A stretch of 64,000 bases of DNA from assembly GCA_002347565.1 (NCBI GenBank), contig DDXR01000058.1, forward strand, positions 33,986-97,985, read 5' to 3'. Positions 40,722 through 50,588 of the stretch are shown here, in pieces; position 1 is the first letter of the stretch, and each line of letters opens with the position of its first letter. Made by a program: the position numbers and the translations under genes. The notes beneath the pieces are model-generated. The model had not been told where the DNA came from. It ran no database searches and saw nothing but the letters and a program-made list of their open reading frames with translations. The DNA comes from a bacterium UBP2_UBA2255. Its GTDB lineage: Bacteria; Edwardsbacteria; AC1; EtOH8.

Positions 40722-41834
40722 TCATCTCCGGCGCCGCAGGCAGTGGGAAATCACCAGGCGCACCGGCCGCAGCAGCCTACCGGGTCGCGATCCCCGGGAA
40801 GTCTTCCAGTCCTCCAGCGTCGGCGTGAACAGCAGCCGGAATAGAAAGCCGAGTTTTCCGGCGATTCCCGGCTGGGCAGCCAGGTACTCACGGCCGAGGG
40901 CAGTCGCCAGTGGCGGACCCGCTGCCGTCCCGTACAGCCTCCGTCGCCACCCATCAGCCAGCGCCTCGGCGGTCCGGCCGCCCCCCCCTCCGTCGCCCCG
41001 GCCGGGCCGGGGCGCGGCCAGTCCCAGCATCTCGACCAGCCGCAATCCCGCGACGACCGGCATCGTCGTCTCCGGGAGCGCAGGACGGGCGCCGTGGATG
41101 AAGTGCGCCAGGTCGGCCGCCAAACACAGGCGGTCCCAACCGTGCTTCAACCCATGAAGGCAGAGCAACAGCAGCGTCTCGTCGTCGGCGAGCGTCGGCA
41201 CCAGCCGGTTCCCGACCGGAACCATGCGGCGCCGTCCCCACAGCGCGTCGAAATCGCACGGCCGTGCGAAATACCCCGGCAGATAGTTCCATTGGAGTTC
41301 CACCGCCTCTCCGGCGCCGCGGGCCAGCGGCATCCCCGTTTCCTGAGATGCGAAGGCGGGGGCGAGATCGCCGCGCAATGCGATTCCCGGTTCGTATCCC
41401 TCCCGCTCCAACAAGCGGCAGGCGGCGGCGAAATCGCCGGGCGCGATCATGATGTCGAGGTCGCTGTATGCCCGCATCGCCTGATCGGCATAAGCCTGGG
41501 CGGCCAGCACCGGTCCCTTCACCGGCAAAGCCCGCACCGCGCCTGCCGCAAGGGCATCCAGCAGCCGGAACAGCGCCCGCAGCCGGTCACTATTGCGGAT
41601 CAGGTTCGCCCGGACCAGCTCCTTGAGCAACGCAGAGGTCGGCGGAGGAACGCCGCGCCACGAGTTCTGCCCAAGGCGGCGGTAGAGCAGCGGCACGACG
41701 TTGTGCGCACGGGCCAGCGTGACGGCGTGGTCCCAGTCCACCGCGGCGGTCAGCGCGCGGCGGCGCCGCGCACCATCCCCCTCGTTGCGCGCCGGCCGGC
41801 AGCACTGCAAGAGCAGCTCGATCTCCGGCGTCAC
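40722..41834 (-). CDS. nucleotidyltransferase-family protein (NTP_transf_5-like) of RiPP locus
   Basis: 370 residues. The core motif is ALPVKGPVLAAQAYADQAMR followed by AYSDLDIMIA (around residue 122-128), giving the K-G-x3-L and S-D-x-D signature of PF14907-type proteins. LLLLCLHGLKHGWDRLCLAA and the D-L-A-H stretch follow, also typical. Members are repeatedly found in RiPP loci beside HprK-like, PqqD and ABC genes, but their reaction is not established; adenylation or another nucleotidyl transfer is assumed. It is separated from the ABC transporter by about 20 bp and from the C25 gene by 37 bp, all on the minus strand. Confidence 0.85.
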   Translation of the reverse strand: MTPEIELLLQCCRPARNEGDGARRRRALTAAVDWDHAVTLARAHNVVPLLYRRLGQNSWRGVPPPTSALLKELVRANLIRNSDRLRALFRLLDALAAGAVRALPVKGPVLAAQAYADQAMRAYSDLDIMIAPGDFAAACRLLEREGYEPGIALRGDLAPAFASQETGMPLARGAGEAVELQWNYLPGYFARPCDFDALWGRRRMVPVGNRLVPTLADDETLLLLCLHGLKHGWDRLCLAADLAHFIHGARPALPETTMPVVAGLRLVEMLGLAAPRPGRGDGGGGGRTAEALADGWRRRLYGTAAGPPLATALGREYLAAQPGIAGKLGFLFRLLFTPTLEDWKTSRGSRPGRLLRPVRLVISHCLRRRR

Positions 41835-41853
41835 GGCCGCCGGCCTTCCGGCA

Positions 41854-43647
41854 TCAGCGACACCCCGGCCGCCGCAGCAGCGCAGCGTAGCGCCCGCCGG
41901 CGGCGGAGAGGGATTCGTGGCTGCCCCGCTCTGCGATCCGTCCGCCGTCGAGCACGAAGATCATCCCCGCCAGGCGCAGCGCCGCCGGCTGGTGGCTGAC
42001 GATCACCGCGGTTCGTCCTTTCAGCAAGGTCCCCAGCGTTTCCAGGACCGCCGCCGCCGACTCGGCGTCCATGCCGCTGGTGGGCTCGTCCAAGACCAGC
42101 AGATCGGCCGGGCGGAACAGCGCCCGGGCCAGCGCCAGCCTCTGCCACTGGCCGCGGCTCAGGTCGTGGCCCCGGGCGAACCAGTGGCCCAGCACGGTCC
42201 GGTACTGCTGGGGCAGAGCCGAGATTATCCGGTCGGCCTGGGCGGCCTCGGCCGCGCGCCGGATCGCTGCATCGTCAAACCCCCGCTCCGGACTGCTGAT
42301 GGCGATGTTGCGGCCGGCGGTCATGTTGAATCGGACGTGGTCCTGGAACATCGCGCTCACCCTGCCGCGCCAGGCGGCTGGATCGCTGTCACGCAGGTCC
42401 GCCCCGCCGGCGGTGATGCGGCCCTCCGATGGTTCGTAGAGCCGGCAGAGCAGTTTCACCAGCGTGGTCTTGCCCGAGCCGTTGGGGCCGGTCAGTGCCA
42501 GGATTTCTCCGGGCCTCAGTTCGAGGTCGATGCCCCGCAGCGCCCAGCGGCCGCCGGAGGGGTATTGGAAGCCAATGCCCTCGAGCCGGATGATGCCGCG
42601 GCTCGGAACCGCAGTCGCCCGCACCGCTGCCCCGCCCCTCTCGGCCAGGTCAAGCAGCTCCGGCAGCGCCGCGGCGAACAGGCCGTGCTCGTAGATCCCG
42701 GCAAGGCCGGCCAGGGCGTCCTGGAGGTAGCCTCCGCCGCGCTGCAGCGCCTGGAACAGCAGCACCAGCGAGCCCAGCGTCGCCGCGCCCGTCACCGCCT
42801 GGTGGGCCATCAGCGCCAGCGAGCCGTAGACAGCGGCCAGTGACAGCGACAACACGGCGATCTCTCCGGCCCAGCGCCGGGTGAACAGCTTCAGCCGGCC
42901 CAGGCGCAGGGCCAGCCGCAGGCGGCGGTAGCGCCGGGCGAGCATCGGATTGAGACCGAAGAGGATCACCTCGGCGGCGTGGCCGGGATCGGTCAGCATC
43001 CAGTGGTGGTACCAGCTCTGGCGCTCGCGCACGGTCTGCCGCCGCTCCCAGGCGTGGAAGCGCCGGGCGAATCCCAGCTTGATGCCGACGGCCGGCACGG
43101 CCGCAATGAACAGAGCCAGCGCTGCCCACCAGGCCTGGCCGGCTAGCAGGGCGGCCACGGCCGCCAGCGAGAGGGCGCTTCGCAACAGCGCCACCAGGTC
43201 GCCGGACAGCGCGGCGGCGCGCTGCGGGGCCTCCCGCTGGGCGCGGTGCAAGGCGTCGTGGGTGTCGGGCCGCTCGAATGATGCAAGGCCGAGGCCGGCG
43301 ACGGCTCGATGGATCCGGTCGGCGACGGCGTCGCCCACCGCCTGCGCCTGGGACTGCCCGACGTGGCCGGCGGCGCTGCGCCCCGCCGCCTCCAGCAGGG
43401 CCGCGACCGCGGACAGCACGGCCAACGGCAGCACCGGGCGCCAGAACTGGGCGGCTTCCCCGGTTACGGCCGCGGCCGCCACCGCGTCGACCAGCAGCTT
43501 GAGCGCATACAGCGAAGCCAGGGGCAGCAGGCTCTGGACCAGCGCCAAGCCCAAGGCCGCCGCGTTCCAACCCGGCGCCAGGCGCCAAACCAAGCGCAGC
43601 GTCCGCGCCAGCCGGACGACGGTAATCTTCTGCTCCCCTTCAGCCAT
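41854..43647 (-). CDS. ABC exporter, fused permease-ATPase (MsbA/peptide-exporter type)
   Basis: 597 residues from the ATG at 43647 (a GTG directly before it is possible). About six transmembrane helices occupy residues 1-330. The ATPase has Walker A GPNGSGKTTLVKLL (about 386-394), Q-loop FQDHVRF, a signature written DLSRGQWQRLALARALF in place of LSGGQ, Walker B LLVLDEPTSGMD and an SHQ switch His. There is no C39 peptidase domain, so leader removal must be done by another protein, such as the S24/S26-like or C25 protease. It probably exports the modified peptide. First gene of the minus-strand arm. Confidence 0.92.
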   Translation of the reverse strand: MAEGEQKITVVRLARTLRLVWRLAPGWNAAALGLALVQSLLPLASLYALKLLVDAVAAAAVTGEAAQFWRPVLPLAVLSAVAALLEAAGRSAAGHVGQSQAQAVGDAVADRIHRAVAGLGLASFERPDTHDALHRAQREAPQRAAALSGDLVALLRSALSLAAVAALLAGQAWWAALALFIAAVPAVGIKLGFARRFHAWERRQTVRERQSWYHHWMLTDPGHAAEVILFGLNPMLARRYRRLRLALRLGRLKLFTRRWAGEIAVLSLSLAAVYGSLALMAHQAVTGAATLGSLVLLFQALQRGGGYLQDALAGLAGIYEHGLFAAALPELLDLAERGGAAVRATAVPSRGIIRLEGIGFQYPSGGRWALRGIDLELRPGEILALTGPNGSGKTTLVKLLCRLYEPSEGRITAGGADLRDSDPAAWRGRVSAMFQDHVRFNMTAGRNIAISSPERGFDDAAIRRAAEAAQADRIISALPQQYRTVLGHWFARGHDLSRGQWQRLALARALFRPADLLVLDEPTSGMDAESAAAVLETLGTLLKGRTAVIVSHQPAALRLAGMIFVLDGGRIAERGSHESLSAAGGRYAALLRRPGCR

Positions 43648-43715
43648 CACGGTAGTTTAGACCAGCTGGCGGCCAAAGTCAAGGGGGAGGTCCACGCCTG
43701 GGCCGGAAATAGCAT

Positions 43716-43747
43716 GGCGGCCGCCATCACGGTGGATGGCGGCCGCC
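43716..43747. terminator. GC-rich hairpin after the P1/PLC-like gene
   Basis: A 13-bp perfect stem (43716-43728 with 43735-43747) and a 6-nt loop just downstream of the gene at 43763-44689. There is no T run, so it may work as a weak or factor-aided terminator. Confidence 0.45.
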
Positions 43748-43762
43748 GGTTCGCGACGGCGG

Positions 43763-44689
43763 TCAGTACCGGTTGGTCCACTGCCCGTACTTGTCCAGCG
43801 CGTACTTGATCGTGCCCTTGACGTAGCGGCCGGCGTCCACCAGCATCCCCTTGGTGTTGGCCACCAGCGTGGCGTTGCCGCTGCCGGCCGCGGTGGGGTA
43901 GCCGCAGGCGGCGTAGGCGTCCCAGGCCTTCTTGCCGTAGGCGCTCGAGTAATAGCCGGAGGTGTAATACGCCGCCTGGTTGACCGCGGTCTTCGGTTTT
44001 GAGACGACGTAGTAGCTGTTGTCGGCGGCGACCGCGTCCAGCAGCCGGTGGCCGGCGGTCAGGTTGTTCTCCACCCAGGTCTCGAAGGCGAAATGCTTGG
44101 TCGCCATGTAGTACCCGGGGACCGTGGTGTGCAGCACCAGGCAGACGTCCTCGATGTAGTGGCAGGCGTACCCCAGGTACCAGTCGCCTTGCTGCTGGTT
44201 GCCGGCCTGGTAGTAGTACTTGGCCGACTTCCCCCGGTATCCCTCCGGGCTTTCGATCTCTCCCGACGACTGGTCGAGGTTGTCGTGGAAGTCGTCGTCG
44301 GCGTCGCCCCAGTACCAGTAGCCCCCGCTGGTCAGCATGAAGGCGTGCGACCACTGCTGGTTATAGCCGTTGTCCAGCCCCGACTGGTAGACGTCCGGCA
44401 TTTCCGAGGCCGCCGTGATGTTGCTGACCCGGGCGCTCGACAACCCCATCTTGGCCGCGGCGACGGCCACGACCTTCATATGGGTCAGCTGGGACCACTT
44501 GACGGGGACCACCTCGTGCTGCCGCGCCTCGGGCGGCGGGGCCTCGATCCTGTACGGGGCCTGGGAGTAGTCGTCGCCCTGGGTGACCTTGGCGGGCTCA
44601 CCGGCGGTCGGCGACTGGTGCTGGCCGCAGCCGACCGCGATGAACGCGGCGACGGTCAGTGCCAGCAGCAGGGACGGGGCACTCTTCAT
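43763..44689 (-). CDS. lipoprotein of the zinc-dependent phospholipase C / P1 nuclease fold
   Basis: 308 residues from the ATG at 44689 (AGGAG upstream). The signal ends in a lipobox (FIAVGC). A helical domain follows with ordered metal-ligand candidates: WSQLTHMKVVAVAAAKMG, SHAFMLTSGGYWYWGDADDD, FHDNLDQ, and GYACHYIEDVCLVLHTT. The repeated H-x3-(D/E)/H pattern matches the three-zinc PLC/S1-P1 family. It would act at the envelope as a phosphodiesterase on lipids or nucleic acid; the substrate is uncertain. It begins about 75 bp after the SulP gene, on the same strand. Confidence 0.75.
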   Translation of the reverse strand: MKSAPSLLLALTVAAFIAVGCGQHQSPTAGEPAKVTQGDDYSQAPYRIEAPPPEARQHEVVPVKWSQLTHMKVVAVAAAKMGLSSARVSNITAASEMPDVYQSGLDNGYNQQWSHAFMLTSGGYWYWGDADDDFHDNLDQSSGEIESPEGYRGKSAKYYYQAGNQQQGDWYLGYACHYIEDVCLVLHTTVPGYYMATKHFAFETWVENNLTAGHRLLDAVAADNSYYVVSKPKTAVNQAAYYTSGYYSSAYGKKAWDAYAACGYPTAAGSGNATLVANTKGMLVDAGRYVKGTIKYALDKYGQWTNRY

Positions 44690-44773
44690 TGTCGGTACTC
44701 CTGATGGTTGATGGGGTATTGTAGTACTGCCGGACCCGAAAGTCAACGAGTTTTTTGAAACGCAGTGGCGGCG

Positions 44774-46996
44774 TCACGACTCCTCCAGCGCCCGCAGCTC
44801 GGCGTCAGCGTGGCGCAGGCGCACCGCCAGGATCCGGGCCAGCCCCGAGAAGATCATCCCGGCCAGCGCCGGCTCCTGGGCGGCGAAGCGGTCGAAAGCC
44901 TCCCGCGAGATGACGTACAGCGCGGCGTCCCTCCCGGCCACGGCGTCGGCCGAGCGCGTTCCCCTGTCCAGGAAGGCGATCTCCCCGAAGAAGTCGCCCC
45001 GGCCGAAGGTCGCCAGGTGGTGCGGCTCCCGTCCGGCCAGCGGCAGCTCGATGCGGACCTCGCCGCTGCGGATGATGAAGATCTCGTCCCCGGCGTCGCC
45101 CTGGCGGAACAGCTTGCCGCCGGCCGTGAACGAACGCTCGGCCGCGCACTGCCGCAGCAGGGCCAGCTCCCGGGTCGTAAAATCGGCCACCAGGTCGATC
45201 TCGCCCAGGTCCAGCGGACGCTCGTCGCGACCGGCGCCGGCCCCCTGCGCCGACAGCAGGCGGTCCTCCGCCCATTCCAGCGCCGCGTCCAGCTCGGGGA
45301 ACACCCGGATGCTGCGCTCGGGCCGCATCAGCCCGGCCTGGTCGAAATAGCGGCGCAGATCCTGGCCGGTGGGCAGGTTGCGCGGGATGTGGGAGAACGC
45401 CAGGCTGCCGCCGGCCTCGGCGATGCGCGCGTCCAGCATCTCCAGCATGTGGACGGCCGTGAAGTCCACCGCGGCCACCCGCCGCATATCGAGGATCACG
45501 CAGTCGCGCCGCGGGAGTTCCGGCTCGATCAGCGAGAACAGCTGGTCGGTGGTGCCGAAGAACAGCGCCCCCTGCAGCTCGAAAACAGCCGTCCGGCCGC
45601 CCTCCCGCTCCAGCAGGGCCAGCTCACCCGGCAGCCGGCGCCGCTTGGAGCGGAGCTGGTCACCGCTGGCCATCCGCCGCACCACCGAGGTCCGCACCTG
45701 GTCGCGGATGAACAGCGCGATGGCCAGTCCCAGGCCCACGCCGGCCGCGGCGATCAGGTTGACGGCCACGGCGGTGACGGCCACCGCGGCGATCACCACG
45801 AAATCGAAGGCGGTGGAGCGCTGTTTCAGCAGGGAGAGGCTGCGGCGGTCGATCATCCGGACGGCCACCACCAGCAGGATGCCGGCCAGCGCCGCCACCG
45901 GGATCCACGACACCAGCCCGCCGAACAACAGCAGGGCCGCCAGCGAGAACCCGCCGGCCAGCAAGCCGGAAAGGCGCGTCCGCCCGCCGCTGCTGATGTT
46001 GACCAGCGTCGCCCCCATCGTGCCCGAGCCCGGGATGCCTCCCCCCAGCGCCGCCGCCATGTTGCCCACCCCCTGGCCGATCAGCTCGCGGTTGGCGTCG
46101 TGGCGGCCGCGGGTCAGCGCGTCGACGATCACCGAGCTCTTGAGGGTGTCGATCGACAGCAGCACGGCCAGCGTTGCCGCCGGCAGCAGGACGCCGGCCA
46201 GCGCCGGGAGGCGGAGCTCGCGCAGGGCTTCCCACCGCCCGGCGAACGACGCGGCGACCGCGTCCAGGCCGGCCCGCGGGATCGGCCCGATCACCAGCCG
46301 GTTGCCCTCCAGCGACCGCAGCTCGGGCAGCAGCAGCGACAGCCCGAAGTAGACGGCGGCTCCCGCCGCCAGCGCGATGATCGGCGCCGGCACGGCCCTG
46401 GTCAGCCGCGAGGCCAGCGCCATGCCGGTGATGGCGGCCAGGCCGACGGCGATGGCCGCCGGGCTCCACGAGCCCGGCGCCGCCAGTCCTCGCCACAGGC
46501 CGCCGGTCAGGCCCAGGAACTTCGGCAGCTGGGCGATGATGATCAGAAAACCGACGCCGCTGAGATAGCCGGCGATCACCGGGTACGGAATGTACTTCAT
46601 CAGCCGGCCGCCGCCCAGGGCGCCGAAACCGAACTGCAGCGCGCCGGCCGCGAGGGCCGCCAGCGACACCATCAGGACGGCGCCGGCCGGCCCGGCCCCG
46701 GCCCGTTCCGCCACGAACGCCGCCATCACCGCCGCGGCCGGCGCGCTGGGGGCCGAGACCAGCCGCGGCGTGCCGCCCAGCAGCGGGGCCAGCAGCCCCA
46801 GCGCGACGGCGCCCACCATCCCGGCGAAGGCGCCGGCGCCCGCCATGCCCGGGCCCAGCGGCGCGAACACCAGCAGGCCGAAGGCCACCGCCGACGGGAA
46901 CGCCACCAGCATGGCGGCCAGGCCGCCGAAGGCCTCGCCCGGAATCCCGGCCTTCCGGGCCCGGCCGGCCGCGGATTGCGGCAATCCCTGCGTCAA
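44774..46996 (-). CDS. SulP anion transporter fused to STAS and cyclic-nucleotide-binding domains
   Basis: 740 residues. The SLC26/SulP transport domain (about 1-420) has the usual 10-14 helices, with APSAPAAAVMAAFVAE and PGSGTMGATLVNISSGGRTR as family motifs. A STAS domain follows (about 470-585: VFELQGALFFGTTDQLF, CVILDMRRVAAVDFTAVHML). The C-terminus is a cNMP-binding fold (about 610-725: FRQGDAGDEIFIIRSGEVRI, FGEIAFLDRGTRSADAVAG, lacking a full RSA-type phosphate cassette match only at the last residues). Start assigned at TTG 46996; no better start precedes the first helix. It would import sulfate, bicarbonate or a similar anion, gated by cAMP or related ligand. Confidence 0.92.
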   Translation of the reverse strand: MTQGLPQSAAGRARKAGIPGEAFGGLAAMLVAFPSAVAFGLLVFAPLGPGMAGAGAFAGMVGAVALGLLAPLLGGTPRLVSAPSAPAAAVMAAFVAERAGAGPAGAVLMVSLAALAAGALQFGFGALGGGRLMKYIPYPVIAGYLSGVGFLIIIAQLPKFLGLTGGLWRGLAAPGSWSPAAIAVGLAAITGMALASRLTRAVPAPIIALAAGAAVYFGLSLLLPELRSLEGNRLVIGPIPRAGLDAVAASFAGRWEALRELRLPALAGVLLPAATLAVLLSIDTLKSSVIVDALTRGRHDANRELIGQGVGNMAAALGGGIPGSGTMGATLVNISSGGRTRLSGLLAGGFSLAALLLFGGLVSWIPVAALAGILLVVAVRMIDRRSLSLLKQRSTAFDFVVIAAVAVTAVAVNLIAAAGVGLGLAIALFIRDQVRTSVVRRMASGDQLRSKRRRLPGELALLEREGGRTAVFELQGALFFGTTDQLFSLIEPELPRRDCVILDMRRVAAVDFTAVHMLEMLDARIAEAGGSLAFSHIPRNLPTGQDLRRYFDQAGLMRPERSIRVFPELDAALEWAEDRLLSAQGAGAGRDERPLDLGEIDLVADFTTRELALLRQCAAERSFTAGGKLFRQGDAGDEIFIIRSGEVRIELPLAGREPHHLATFGRGDFFGEIAFLDRGTRSADAVAGRDAALYVISREAFDRFAAQEPALAGMIFSGLARILAVRLRHADAELRALEES

Positions 46997-47018
46997 GGTG
47001 CGCGGCTCACTCCGGCCG

Positions 47019-49259
47019 TCATTTGATCCTGGCCAGTTTCACCTGCGCCGTCCGCGCGCCGGCGCTCAGGCGGCAGAAATACACGCCGGCCGAGACCCGG
47101 ACGCCCCGGTCGTCCCGGCCGTCCCAGGACGCCGCGTGCGAGCCCGCCGGCAGCACCGCGTCGGCCAGCGTCCTGACCCGCTGGCCGGCCACATTATATA
47201 CGGCGAGCCGGGCCGGGCCCAGCGCCGGCAATTGATACGCGACCGTCGTGGCGCCCCGGAAGGGGTTGGGGCGGGCGGGCGACAGCCCGAACCGCGGCGG
47301 CGGGCCGAGCAGCACCTCGGCCGATCCGTTCAACTCGATCCTTCCCCCGAGGTCGACTGAATAAAGGCGGTAGGCATACAGCCCGGCGCCGCCCGGCCGG
47401 TCGATAGCCTCGTAGTCGGCCCCCTGCACGGCGTTCGCCGCCGGCAGCGACTGCACCGGCCGGAACGCGCACCCGCCGCCCGAGCGCTCGATCCGCCACG
47501 CCGCCAGGTCCTGCTCGGCGAAGGTGCGCCAGCGCAGCCGCACCCGGTCCGCCCCCTCCGCCGCGCCGGCAAAGTTGCCCAGGCAGACGCCCTGGCCGCC
47601 GGCCGGGCCGAATGCGATGTCGTCCCAGCGGTCCCAGAAGCCGTTGCTGGAATCCACCCGGAGGCACAGCTTGATCCGGGCGAACCTGGTCAGCGCCGGG
47701 GCGGTGACCGTGCCGGTGGACAGCAGCTGGTAGGCGGCGTTGTCCGACGACAGCGCCGCGGTGGTGTCCGCTCTGATCACCCGGTGCAGGGAGTCGTGCC
47801 ACTCGATCCGCATCCCCATCACGTTGCGGGCGCCGTCGTTCTTGCGGGCCCAGCCGGAAAGGGCGTAGGCGAGGTTGGGCGCGGCGGCGACGTCCTGGAA
47901 CAGGAAGGAAAAGTACGGCAGGCCCTGCCCGCGGTTGATCACCATGTGCTTGAGCGCCCGGGTCCCGCCGTGGACGTAGTCGGCCGCCGCCACCGCCTTG
48001 GCGTTGCCCCCCTCCAGCCAGCCGGCCGGCCGGACGCTGTCGGCCGTCGGCACGGCGGCGGTGTCGAGGAAGACCGCCTCCATGCCGCCGTTCCGGAAGG
48101 TGTCGTCGGGAACGTTGAAATTGGTCCGCAGGGCGTCCCACAGCTCGGCCCGGGAACCGTCGTAGGACAGCGCCCACATCCCGGTGCCGGCCAGCATGCT
48201 GTCCCACACCGCGCGGTACTTGTACCCCAGGCTGACCTCGTCGTCGTACCAGCACTGGCGGTGGGTGCCGGAATAGTAGTAGTACCAGGGCGTGGAAGAC
48301 GCCGCGTGCCACAGCCGGCCGTAGCTGCTGGCGTTTGGCGCCGCGTTGCTGTAGACCACGGCGGTGCCGCTGCCCGAGGTGGACGCGCCCGGGGAGGAGC
48401 CGGCGCAGGGCCAGTCGAACCCGTAGTAGGGGAAACCGGCGATCAGCTTGCCCCGGCGGTAACCGGAGTAGTGCGCGTAGTCGTGGATGGTCCACAGCAC
48501 GTCGCGGCTGTAGCCGTCCAATGGCGAGACCGGGCCGGTGGCGCTCGATCCGCTCCAGAAGTAGTCGTAGGCCATGATGAACAGGCCGTCGGAGTAGATG
48601 GCCAGCGAATCGTAGTCCCAGGCTCCCGACCAGTCCACCGCCGGCGTGGCCAGACTGACGTGGGATGCGGGGTTCCAGGAGTGGAAGCTGTCGGACAGCT
48701 CGCGGGTGAAGCGCACCATGTTCTGCTTCTGGGTCAGCGGCAGGCCCTCGAAGTCGATGTTGACGCCGTCGCAATTCGCGTTGCGCACCATCGTCACCAG
48801 GTTCCTGGCCGCGGCGGTGCGGTTGGCCGCGGCGGAGAGGATCGCCGCGATGGTGTCCGAGTTGAAGCAGGTGGCGCACAGCGTGACCTTGACCCCGTTC
48901 TTGCGCGCCAGGTTGATGGTGGACGACCACAGCGAGGGGAAGTTGTGACTGTTGTTGAGCGAGCCGTTGCCGCGGACGTCCACGCTGAAGCAGGCGATGT
49001 GGGTCAGCAGGTCGTAGTGCAGGTAGGTGTCGGACGTCCAGTAGGGATCGTAGCCGTAGACGGTCTTGGACACCCGGGGCGCGCCGGCCCGGGCCGGCTG
49101 CGTCAGGGGCTGCGCCGGCCCCTTGCCGCCCGCGGCCACCGGGTGGCGCTCGGACTCGAGCTGGTGGATGCCCCGGCGGTCCGGCTGCTGGGCCAGGGCC
49201 AGCGATGCCGCGGCCGCGAGCACGATGATGCGTGTCAGGACGGTCTCGGGTACGGTCAT
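47019..49259 (-). CDS. secreted GH18 chitinase-like glycosidase with T9SS-like C-terminus
   Basis: 746 residues, signal peptide about 1-23. The GH18 barrel (about 60-390) has KTVYGYDPYWTS, the catalytic DGVNIDFEGL with Glu171 as proton donor, FIMAYDYFWSGSSATGPVSP and GMWALSYDGSRAELWDAL. A carbohydrate-binding-like beta region follows (about 400-560), then a linker and a FlgD/T9SS-like sorting domain (RPNPFRGATTVAYQLPALG to GVYFCRLSAG), like that of the C25 protease. It would hydrolyse chitin or peptidoglycan-like beta-1,4 GlcNAc polymers outside the cell. The promoter -10 lies 6 nt from the ATG, so the mRNA is probably leaderless. Confidence 0.92.
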   Translation of the reverse strand: MTVPETVLTRIIVLAAAASLALAQQPDRRGIHQLESERHPVAAGGKGPAQPLTQPARAGAPRVSKTVYGYDPYWTSDTYLHYDLLTHIACFSVDVRGNGSLNNSHNFPSLWSSTINLARKNGVKVTLCATCFNSDTIAAILSAAANRTAAARNLVTMVRNANCDGVNIDFEGLPLTQKQNMVRFTRELSDSFHSWNPASHVSLATPAVDWSGAWDYDSLAIYSDGLFIMAYDYFWSGSSATGPVSPLDGYSRDVLWTIHDYAHYSGYRRGKLIAGFPYYGFDWPCAGSSPGASTSGSGTAVVYSNAAPNASSYGRLWHAASSTPWYYYYSGTHRQCWYDDEVSLGYKYRAVWDSMLAGTGMWALSYDGSRAELWDALRTNFNVPDDTFRNGGMEAVFLDTAAVPTADSVRPAGWLEGGNAKAVAAADYVHGGTRALKHMVINRGQGLPYFSFLFQDVAAAPNLAYALSGWARKNDGARNVMGMRIEWHDSLHRVIRADTTAALSSDNAAYQLLSTGTVTAPALTRFARIKLCLRVDSSNGFWDRWDDIAFGPAGGQGVCLGNFAGAAEGADRVRLRWRTFAEQDLAAWRIERSGGGCAFRPVQSLPAANAVQGADYEAIDRPGGAGLYAYRLYSVDLGGRIELNGSAEVLLGPPPRFGLSPARPNPFRGATTVAYQLPALGPARLAVYNVAGQRVRTLADAVLPAGSHAASWDGRDDRGVRVSAGVYFCRLSAGARTAQVKLARIK

Positions 49260-49265
49260 ACAGAT

Positions 49266-49293
49266 ATCGTACCATAAAAACGGGATTTGTCAA
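49266..49293 (-). promoter_or_regulatory. promoter of the chitinase gene (leaderless)
   Basis: On the minus strand a consensus TTGACA (49293-49288), a 16-nt spacer and TACGAT (49271-49266). Only 6 nt separate the -10 box from the ATG at 49259. Confidence 0.65.
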
Positions 49294-49330
49294 CGGAAAA
49301 AACAGCCGCTGCCGGCGGGCATCTTTCCCA

Positions 49331-49359
49331 TTGACAAACCGGCCCGGTTCTGCTATCCT
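49331..49359 (+). promoter_or_regulatory. promoter of tRNA-Leu
   Basis: TTGACA (49331-49336), a 17-nt spacer and TATCCT (49354-49359), 13 nt before the mature tRNA 5' end. The same -10 (TATCCT) is used at 55272. Confidence 0.8.
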
Positions 49360-49372
49360 ATTCGCATCTCCC

Positions 49373-49459
49373 GCCGGCGTGGTGAAACTGGTAGACGCAG
49401 AGGACTCAAAATCCTCCGGCAGCGATGCCATGGGGGTTCGATTCCCTCCGCCGGCACCA
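49373..49459 (+). tRNA. tRNA-Leu (anticodon CAA)
   Basis: 87 nt including an encoded CCA. The acceptor stem GCCGGCG pairs with CGCCGGC; the anticodon stem GAGGA/TCCTC encloses CTCAAAA with anticodon CAA (49407-49409). The D-loop has GGTAGACGC, and a long variable arm follows, as expected for class II tRNA-Leu; the T arm carries GGTTCGATTCC. It reads UUG codons. Confidence 0.97.
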
Positions 49460-49504
49460 CCGGGTCCCCCGGCCAACGATCAACGCCATCGCGGCGCACG
49501 GCAT

Positions 49505-50584
<1,080 letters not shown>

Positions 50585-50588
50585 CCCC

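Noticed and set aside
41854..43647. C39 bacteriocin-processing domain on the ABC exporter
   Set aside because: The N-terminus goes straight into transmembrane helices; there is no Cys/His protease motif.
44765..47026. 753-codon plus-strand open frame
   Set aside because: Antisense of the SulP transporter; Gln/Arg/His-rich shadow without motifs.
47194..49476. 760-codon minus-strand open frame overlapping the chitinase
   Set aside because: Different frame of the same strand; the chitinase frame has the GH18 catalytic motif and signal peptide. This one also runs through the tRNA.
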